Below the pieces are notes generated by a model, which had not been told where the DNA came from, made no database searches, and worked only from the letters and a program-made list of their open reading frames with translations. Below, piece by piece: positions 21,401 through 26,800 of a DNA stretch of 64,000 bases. Made by a program: the position numbers and the translations under genes. Each line of letters starts with the position of its first letter. Within the stretch, counting starts at the first letter, position 1. The DNA is from Bin127 sp965221625 (GTDB lineage: Bacteria; Chloroflexota; Dehalococcoidia; Lucifugimonadales; Lucifugimonadaceae): the NCBI GenBank assembly GCA_965221625.1, contig OZ244903.1, forward strand, positions 992,001-1,056,000, in the 5' to 3' direction.

Positions 21401-23273
21401 CAGCTACTGGGATACTACGACGAGTGAGGTAGACCAGAGCGATCTCGGCGATGGCATGGCAACTTCTGACTTGCAGACCCCTGAGAGTGCCACTGGCATC
21501 TACACCGATTGGGACAGCGACGTATGGGACTTCGGTGCCGAAGACCGCTATCCTGCACTCAAGGCTGATTGGGATGGTGATGAAAATCCAACGGTTGCGG
21601 AGTTCGGCAACCAGCGTCCGCCCCGTGTACCCGAAGTAGCAAACGCTATCCCGGATCAATCGATCGTGACTGAAGGCACGGTGACGATTAATCTTGAGAC
21701 GGTCGGCGCAGCCGTCTTCAACGAACTCGATGGCGCAGAGTTAACCTACACGGTAACCTCGACCAACTTGAGCTCCGGGGACGACGCCATCGTCGAGGTT
21801 ACTCTTGCCGGTACAGTCATCACGGTGACCGCAGGCGAAAACGCCGGCAAAGTCGAAATCACCGTAACTGCATCCAACCCGAGCGATCAGTCGATTTCCG
21901 ATGTCTTCGAAGTAACGGTAGGCAAGGACTACGACGCCCACGATGATAATGGATTGATCGAAGTATCGACCTTGGCGCAACTCAACGCCATCCGCTGGGA
22001 CCTCGACGGCGACGGTCTCGTCGACGCGATTGAAGCCGGAATCGATCCTGATGCCACTGACGATGATGAGTCCTATGAAGCAGCATTCCCGTTTGCGATC
22101 AGCGGCATGGGTTGCCCGTCTACGGGTTGCGGAGGGTATGAGTTGGCTGCCGATCTCGATTTCGACACCAACGAAGATGGCAAGGTTGACCAGCCGAAAC
22201 CCAAAGACGGCACCACCGGTTGCGTGGCCGATGCTCAAGGCAACTGGCCTGTTGACCATCCCGACTGCGACTACGACGACTACTGGAACGGCGGAAAAGG
22301 TTGGGACCCGATAGGATCATTCGACGCCCTCTTCTCCGGAACACTGGTTGGTAACGGCAAAACCATCAGCAACCTGTTCATAAACCGCGCAGAGAGCGAC
22401 GTCGGATTGATCCGAAGAATGAGTTGGAGTGTCTACAACATGGTCCTGGATCAGGTCAACGTCACCGGTTCCGAAAACACCGGTGGATTGGTCGGGTTCA
22501 ACACTGGCACTGGCGATGTGTACAACAGCACTGTTAGCGGAGTAGTCAACGGTGACATCAACACTGGTGGACTCGTAGGCTCAAACAATGGAAACATCTT
22601 CTCGAGTTACGCCACAGGTACCGTTACGGGTGCGGTGAATACTGGTGGTCTCGTAGGTTCGAACATCAAAGACATCCACTCGAGTTATGCGACTGTTGCT
22701 GTGACGGGTGCAGTGAACACTGGTGGGCTCGTAGGGTTGAACAGTGAGAAAAGTTCGGTAAACGGTAGCTACGCCACAGGTGACGTAACTGGCAAACTTT
22801 ACGTTGGCGGATTGGTCGGACGCAGCAACGGAGATGGTACGTCAATCAACAACAGCTACGCCGAGGGCGACGTCAACGGTCAGACCGGAGTTGGCGGGTT
22901 AGTCGGATCAAATCAGACCAAGGCAAAGGTGAGAGACAGCTACTCGATCGGAACGGTTGTCGGTGACATTGGCACCGGTGAATTGATTGGACGCTACGGT
23001 CCCGATGGTGGCGCCGTCGAACGCAGTTTCTGGGTCGCTGATACCGACGACGCTTGCGATCAAACCTCCAGCGATGGCGGAACCTGCAAGACGACGACCG
23101 ACCTACAAGCGTCGCTGCCCACAGGTTGGAGCACCACCGTATGGGACGCGGGCACCGCCACACAGTACCCCGCGCTCACCGCCGACTGGGACAACGACGG
23201 CAACGCTACAGTCGCTGAGTTCGGCAACCAACGCCCAACCACAACCACCGAAACGACCACGTCCGACGACTAA
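12462..23273 (+). CDS. Giant secreted LRR / FN3 / GLUG-repeat protein
   Basis: This 3603-aa exported protein begins MSITNLTPSTCFSAGFTRTA with a signal peptide ending near ASAQTGN, then about 270 residues of Thr/Pro-rich low complexity. Four modules of NxLSGSIP leucine-rich repeats with C-cap cysteines, each followed by a fibronectin type III domain, span about 13430-18965. The fourth module has a degenerate N-cap (DKSALFYADW) lacking the NATDGDNW core. The C-terminal 1430 residues hold three blocks that each open with an acidic DxDDDGLIEIS stretch and the conserved ISNLAQLNAIRWD, continue with DYDDYW, and end in GLUG-type repeats (GGLVG...SYATG). Cadherin-like domains separate them (about 20125-20410 and 21625-21925). 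The acidic loops suggest calcium binding. The frame is open to 12351, but the promoter overlaps that ATG. The domains suggest a very large adhesin. No anchor is visible. Confidence 0.85.
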   Translation: MSITNLTPSTCFSAGFTRTALTAVIALALTLAVIAGSSLATPASAQTGNDPNNAADTPTPSATDTPTPTATEVPTETPTATPLPTDTPTSTPTPEPTGVPTETPTATPLPTDAPTSTPTPEPTGVPTETPTATPLPTDTPTSTPTPEPTGVPTETPTATPLPTDTPTSTPTPEPTGVPTETPTATPLPTDTPTSTPTPEPTGVPTETPTATPLPTDTPTPTATPTPEPTEAPTETPTATPTPTATPAPTGVATPTATPDSSSSPTATPTPTATPDPSASANPTPTPTATPLPTDTPTATPTATPTPSPTATPTPTPTPVRNLDTDKAALQALYNATDGDNWTNKTGWDFDQTLTSSWYGVTVTNGRVTRLVLTGASSGNRGGLDGELPDEIGNLDQLSNLSLQSNSLSGSIPSELGKLANLTYLSLYDNSLSGSIPPELGDLANLTTLFLDTNSLSGPIPSELSDLTKLNSFWVMDTKVCLPSNATALNVWYVGIGDRRPISLPDCVSPAAPTSLAAADVQSFPNAVTLSWDAADNSTIEHWQVRWKTDGDFGDWTDVPDSDEDTTSHTVTGLTTGVSHTFEVRAVNAIGDGAASSTVATPPGHSLVTDKAALQALYNATDGVNWTNKTGWDFSQPLTSSWHGVTVIGGRVTELNLSGQVSNGTLSRGGLSGTLPVEIGNLNQLTRLDLSFSSLSGSIPSGLGDLTNLERLDLSFNSLSGSIPSELDDLANLESLILSSNSLSGSIPTGLGDLTNLERLDLSSNSLSGSIPTELGSLSALERLDLSSNSLSGSIPTELGSLSALERLDLSSNSLSGSIPTELGSLSALERLDLSSNSLSGSIPTELDGLSALERLDLSGNSLGGSIPAGLGDLLALERLDLAANSLSGSIPTELGDLANLTTLDLSSNSLSGSTPAELGELSKLEILNVSSNSLSGSIPSELGDLSKLEILNFSSNSLSGSIPSKLGQLSMLARLDLSFNSLSGSMPSELGDLSMLARLDLSFNSLSGTIPSDFFNLRGNLVGLDLSSNYLRGPIASTLGYLGYFRVNDTKLCLPSTWPVKSWYQGIGQRSPHSLPDCVVPVAPSSLAADVQSATNAVVLSWDDADNVSIERWQVRWKTDGDFGDWTDVPESDENTTSHTVDGLTPGVSHTFEVRAVNATGNGDASSVTTTLENANLTTDKAALKALYNATNGDNWTNNTGWDFTQPLTSSWHGVTVANGRVTELDLSGENIDGTVNRGGLSGSLPVELGNLDQLTRLDLSNNGLKGSIPSELGDLSNLNVLNLSSNLFGGSIPAELGDLSNLNVLDLSSTLLSGTIPAELGDLSNLKIVNLFGNSLNGSIPTEFGDLSRLESLVLRANSLSGSIPTEFGDLSELKTLDLSYNRLSGSIPTEFGDLSRLESLVLRRNSLVGSIPSELGKLSNLESLDLYSNDLSGSIPAELGDLSDLKLLDLSFNDLSGSIPPELGDLSRLGSLDLHVNDLSGSIPSELGKLSNLESLSLSGNSLSGSIPSELGDLSSLESLSLSNNSLSGSIPSALGYLSKLERLYLQYNYRLSGSIPSRLSDLSKLEQISVDGTKVCLPLNDSTLTTWFGSIKQRKPVSLPYCVLPVAPIALQAHVQRIPEAVVLSWVAADDITREGWQLRWKTDGGFGDWSDILARGHRKTRSHTVGGLAVSVSHTFEVRAVNATGYGVASSVTATPQDASLATDKSALFYADWTKSWRWPFSTPLDSSWYGVTVDNDRLTELDLSGDMTNGTVNRGGLSGSLPVELGNLDQLTRLVLSYNRLSGSIPSELGDLSNLERLALSGNYLSGSIPALGDLSDLKVLDLSSNSLSGSIPTELGDLSNLESLVLSGNSLSGSIPTELGDLSNLERLALSGNSLSGSIPTELGDLSKLESLDLSGNSLNGSIPSWLGDLSNLKELNLSGTSLVGSIPTELDGLSKLESLDLSGNSLNGSIPSWLGDLSNLKELNLSGTSLVGSIPTELDGLSNLESLDLSGNSLNGSIPSWLGDLSNLKELNLSGTSLSGSIPTDFDDLSNLNYFYVDSPVCLPTNDASLTTWYGNIEERNPSPLPDCIPPAAPTSLSADVQSAANSVTLSWTSADDDTIERWQSRWKTDGEFGDWMDVPQSDADTTSHTVTGLTSNILHTFEVRAVNATGNGAASSATATPEPGTYYDTDDDGLIEISNLAQLNAIRWDVDGDGAVIDASDSIRYSIAFPDAKPGMGCPSTGCKGYELKVDLDFDTNGDGMTNQPMPKDGTTGCVVDTNGKWPNDHADCDYDDYWNNGNGWEQIGWSDNKFATTFDGNGHTISNLYVNRDASTRGAYAALFANTDTASVIKNVGLVDVDITGSQSDTGAIAGLLRGTLSNSFATGEVEGVTYVGGLVGQLVGTITGSYAMVDADGDRDVGGLVGRTNRGTVASSYATGKVEGDDNIGGLVGYHGGVITNSYSIGVVVGTSDPVDDTSDVGGLVGYNFQSSPINDSYWYPKTSHQNGGNGKTTSELKTPTDASGIFAKWGGDDSPWDFGTPGQYPALKADWDGDEVPTVEEFGEQRTNAAPTVANEIEDKSVERGKSLTISLEADDAPVFTDEDLEEITFSAESTNTTVATVAISDSALTVTGKELGTSDVTVTATDARGKSTTDTFTVTVTLQDYDDDDNGLIEISNLAQLNAIRWDLDGDAAVDDDGDPQAYAAAFPDAQTGMGCGNDDGCFGYELTVDLDFDTNADGTSTQPKPKDGTTGCVADADGKWPNDHADCDYDDYWNDGEGWLPIGHYTGPYSGTFDGNAHVINNLHILRDFTRLGLFTGLSGAVRDVGFTNADVRNPSQTSGFGANATAATSGATASSSVTPLSDTAGIGILAGTSSGTISTSYASGVVGGDVGTTGAGLLVGYNSGTISKSFTNGAVLHKGVAGGLVGIDVGGTISNTYSVGSVEGNSSGGLIGETTSTSITDSYATGLVKARRDRDAGGLVSYNIGGSASYSYWDTTTSEVDQSDLGDGMATSDLQTPESATGIYTDWDSDVWDFGAEDRYPALKADWDGDENPTVAEFGNQRPPRVPEVANAIPDQSIVTEGTVTINLETVGAAVFNELDGAELTYTVTSTNLSSGDDAIVEVTLAGTVITVTAGENAGKVEITVTASNPSDQSISDVFEVTVGKDYDAHDDNGLIEVSTLAQLNAIRWDLDGDGLVDAIEAGIDPDATDDDESYEAAFPFAISGMGCPSTGCGGYELAADLDFDTNEDGKVDQPKPKDGTTGCVADAQGNWPVDHPDCDYDDYWNGGKGWDPIGSFDALFSGTLVGNGKTISNLFINRAESDVGLIRRMSWSVYNMVLDQVNVTGSENTGGLVGFNTGTGDVYNSTVSGVVNGDINTGGLVGSNNGNIFSSYATGTVTGAVNTGGLVGSNIKDIHSSYATVAVTGAVNTGGLVGLNSEKSSVNGSYATGDVTGKLYVGGLVGRSNGDGTSINNSYAEGDVNGQTGVGGLVGSNQTKAKVRDSYSIGTVVGDIGTGELIGRYGPDGGAVERSFWVADTDDACDQTSSDGGTCKTTTDLQASLPTGWSTTVWDAGTATQYPALTADWDNDGNATVAEFGNQRPTTTTETTTSDD
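12678..13140 (+). repeat. 78-bp coding minisatellite (Thr/Pro-rich, 26-aa unit)
   Basis: Five tandem 78-bp units (12678-13067) are almost base-for-base identical, differing at one or two positions, and a diverged sixth begins at 13068. Each encodes a 26-residue stretch starting VPTETPTATPLPTD. The length is a multiple of three, so copy-number change keeps the frame. Near-identity at silent positions points to recent expansion. Confidence 0.9.
14741..15028 (+). repeat. 72-bp tandem repeat within LRR block
   Basis: Four head-to-tail 72-bp units start at 14741, 14813, 14885 and 14957. Each encodes one 24-residue leucine-rich repeat containing SSNSLSGSIPTELGSLSALE. The first three are essentially identical, silent positions included, while flanking repeats have diverged. 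This shows recent duplication of whole structural repeats. Confidence 0.85.
18181..18540 (+). repeat. 144-bp tandem repeat (two-LRR unit)
   Basis: A 144-bp unit that begins GTTCGATTCCCTCGTGG recurs at 18181, 18325 and 18469, giving two full copies and half of a third. Each unit encodes two leucine-rich repeats (NGSIPSWLGDLSNL and VGSIPTELDGLS). The near-identity, including silent sites, indicates recent expansion by a two-repeat step. Confidence 0.85.
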
Positions 23274-23284
23274 TCTTGCGCATT

Positions 23285-23314
23285 CCCCCTCGGCAACCAA
23301 ACCCGCCGAGGGGG
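23285..23314 (+). terminator. Hairpin downstream of giant LRR gene
   Basis: CCCCCTCGGC (23285-23294) pairs perfectly with GCCGAGGGGG (23305-23314) around a 10-base loop, 12 bases after the stop codon. The strong GC stem in this position suggests transcription termination. It lacks a proper U-tract (only TTCG follows), so it may act with Rho or as an RNA-stabilising end. Confidence 0.55.
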
Positions 23315-23781
23315 TTCGCATACGGATCGAATGCCGGTAGTGACTGACTGGTTTGCCACTGTCGCTTGACCCTTTGCCGTCGGTGCTTTCGAAACGCCGC
23401 CGTTGCCACAATGACGTTTCCGCAGCAACCGCGTTCGGGAAGCGACGTGCTTTTATCGGCATAAAGACAAATGTGATTGTGCGTATTAACAAAGCAATAA
23501 AATTGGCGTATTATGAATTATCGCGCTATTAACAACGAAGTGCGATTGCATCACACCTCACCCGGCGTATCTGGCATCGAGACGATGGAACGAAAGTGCC
23601 CACCTGAGATGTTGATTTCTTGTCGATGCCCTCGCGGCGGCGATTGAGTTGCCGGTTCCGATACTTGAGAGTGTCCGAAAGCGACTTAACTGAGGTTCAC
23701 GGGTGCCAAGTCATCGATGGAATGCGGTGTTCCGTGGTGGCGGAAACACTCACCACATGATTACGGTCGAAATGAAAAGAT
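23315..23781. other. Intergenic region without recognisable gene
   Basis: About 470 bases between the hairpin and the promoter of the fourth repeat gene. A stretch near 23461-23550 is clearly A/T-rich, like the region before the third gene, but lacks the same direct repeats. Short frames here show no coding features. Confidence 0.4.
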
Positions 23782-23809
23782 TTGACATTCATAGAATATT
23801 CGATATACT
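23782..23809 (+). promoter_or_regulatory. Sigma-70-type promoter of fourth LRR gene
   Basis: TTGACA (23782-23787), a 16-base A/T-rich spacer and TATACT (23804-23809) copy the element in front of the third repeat gene; the following bases (GCTTGCA versus GCATGCA) are also alike. The predicted leader is about 80 bases, ending at a GGAGA ribosome-binding site (23885-23889) before ATG 23896. Confidence 0.75.
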
Positions 23810-23843
23810 GCTTGCAACAAGCGATGTACGCTATACGCGTGAT

Positions 23844-23860
23844 GCCGGTATCTATCCGAC
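23844..23860 (+). promoter_or_regulatory. 5' leader stem matching that of the third LRR gene
   Basis: The 17-base element GCCGGTATCTATCCGAC sits exactly 40 bases after the first base of the -10, the same distance as GTCGGTCAGATACCGAC (12406-12422) in the third gene. The arm bases are largely kept while the seven central bases differ almost completely. Here one stem pair is a mismatch (C-A), so pairing is weaker. Confidence 0.35.
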
Positions 23861-23895
23861 ATTGATCACTCGTTCAACCTTGACGGAGAAGACGA

Positions 23896-26800
23896 ATGCA
23901 TGAGAATCGCACCCCGAGCATTAATTCGTTGCAACTCAAGGCCGGCTTCTACGGAACCGCATTCGCCGTCATCTTCTCCCTCGCACTAGCACTCGTCGTC
24001 ATCGCGGGATCAAGTCTCGCCTCCCCCGCCGCCGCACAAACCGGCAACGATCCCGCAACTCCCACACCTGCATCATCGGTAACGCCGACCGCCACCGCCA
24101 CACCCGTCCGCAACCTCGACACCGACAAAGCGGCACTGCAAGCACTCTACAACGCCACCGACGGCGACAACTGGAGCCAAAGCACTGGTTGGGACTTCAA
24201 CCAACCGCTAGATTCTTCTTGGTATGGGGTGCTTGTGGTCGACGGGAGAGTTGTGGGACTAATCCTCCCTTGGAACTCGTTGAGCGGATCGCTCCCGTCG
24301 GATTTGGGTGACCTAGACAAACTCATCGCCCTGCGGTTGTATGACAATTCGTTGATCGGCCCGATTCCGTCCGAGTTCGTCAACATGCACTCGTTGTATA
24401 ACATCGAGATTTCGGGCACGAAGGTTTGCTTACCATCAAGTGACTCTTCACTGACCTCCTGGTACAACAACGTGTCGATTAAGTCCCCAACCAACCTACC
24501 CGACTGCGTAGTACCTTCGGGACCGTCATCACTCGCAGCGGACGTCCAACATGCACCCAACGAGGCAGAGCTAACTTGGGATGATGCGGACGACTTGACG
24601 ATTGAGCGGTGGCAGGTCCGATGGAAGACGGATGGCGATTTTGGGGATTGGGCGGATGTGCCGGAAAGCAATGAGAGTACGAACTCTCACACGGTAACGG
24701 GTTTGACACCCGGGGAATTGCACACGTTCGAAGTCCGCGCGGTGAATGCCACTGGGAACGGTGTCGCATCCTCGGTATCTGCGACTCCGGTACAGGTCGT
24801 CACTCGCAACCTCGATACCGACAAAGTCGCGCTGCAAGCCCTATACAACGCCACCGATGGCGACAACTGGACCAACAACACGGGTTGGGACTTCACCCAA
24901 ACGCTAGATTCTTCGTGGAACGGGGTGACGATCGCCAATGGCAGAGTAACTGGGTTGGACATGACCAGTAATGGCTTGGTTGGCACGTTGCCGTCTGGAC
25001 TCGGCAAATTAGATCGACTCACTCACCTCGACCTCAAAGGCAACCGCCTGAGTGGCACGATACCTTCTAGACTCGGCAACCTACACCGACTCACTCACCT
25101 AAATCTCCGAGGCAATATCTTAAGCGGTTCGATCCCATCGGAGTTAAGCAGTCTTGTCAAACTCGAACACTTTTCGCTCTCTTCGAACAGATTGATCGGA
25201 GATATCCCTTCGGGTCTGGGCGACCTAGGCAATCTCACAGACCTTAACCTCGAAAGCAACGACTTGAGCGGATCGATCCCATCGGAGTTGGGCAACCTAA
25301 GTCAACTCACTCACTTAAGTCTCCGTCAAAACGATTTTAGCGGATTAATCCCGTCGGAGTTGGGCAACCTAAGTCAACTCACTCACCTGAGGCTCCGTCA
25401 AAACGGTTTTAGCGGATTGATCCCATCGGAGTTGGGCAACCTCGACAATCTCAAGTTACTTTCTCTGAGTGACAACGACTTGAGCGGATCGATCCCATCG
25501 GAGTTGGGCAACCTTGATCAACTCACATACATGAATCTCAGTGCCAACGACTTGAGCGGATCGATCCCATCGGAGTTGGGCAACCTTGATCAACTCACAT
25601 ATCTTAACCTCGACGCCAACGACTTGACTGGATCGATCCCGTCGGAGTTGGGTGACCTCGCCGCTCTTACTGCCCTGAGGCTTGAGAAAACTCGTTTAAG
25701 CGGACCGATCCCTGCGGAGTTAGGCGATCTCGATAATCTGGAGGTGCTTGATCTCTCCGGAAGCACCTTGAGCGGACCGCTTCCATCGGAGTTCGTCGGT
25801 CTAGGCAAACTTCGATATTTGGATATCAGAGGCAAAGTGTGCTTACCATCAAGCAACACATCCCTGCAATCTTGGTACAACAGAATTCGCACCACTGAAC
25901 CCGAGAGTCCCCCCGACTGCGTCGCGCCTGCTACGCCGCAAAATCTTAGAGTGAGTGTGCAATCGGTAGCAAACGCGGTAGTGCTTTTTTGGTGGGAAGC
26001 TGACGACGTCACGATTGAGCGGTGGCAGGTTCGATGGAAGACGGATGGCGATTTCGGGGATTGGGCGGATGTCCCGGGAAGCGATAGGTTTACAAAATCT
26101 CACACGGTCACTGGATTGACGGCCGGCGTATCGCACACGTTTGAGGTGCGAGCGGTCAACGCCACTGGCAACGGTGCAGCATCGTCGGTATCCGCAACGC
26201 CCGTCCTTGTCTTGAACACACCTACTCCCACACCTACGGCAACTCCGGTTGCCGGCGGAACACCATCGCCGACGCCTACTCCGATACCGGGCAGCGAAGC
26301 CGACAAAGCGGTGCTGCAAGCCCTCTACAAAGCCACCGACGGCGACAACTGGAAAATCAAAACTGGTTGGGACTTCACACAACCGTTGACTTCGTCGTGG
26401 TACGGGGTCACGCTGAACTATCGCAGCGTAGCGCGACTGGAGCTTAGCCACAACTCCCTGAACGGATCACTTCCTTCCGACTTGGGCGACCTTGACAAGC
26501 TCGAATACTTGAACCTTACTAAGAACAGACTACTGACGGGATCGATCCCATCGGAATTCAGCAACCTTGATAATCTCGAAACACTGTTCCTTTGGGGTAA
26601 CAGCTTGAGCGGATCGATCCCATCGTGGTTGGGCGACCTGGACAATCTCAAGTTCCTTTTTCTGAGTGACAACGAGTTTAGCGGATCGATCCCGCCGGAG
26701 TTGGGCAACGTTGATCAACTCACATACATGAATCTCAGTGACAACGACTTGAGCGGATCGATCCCGCCGGAGTTGGGCAAACTTGATCAACTCACATACA

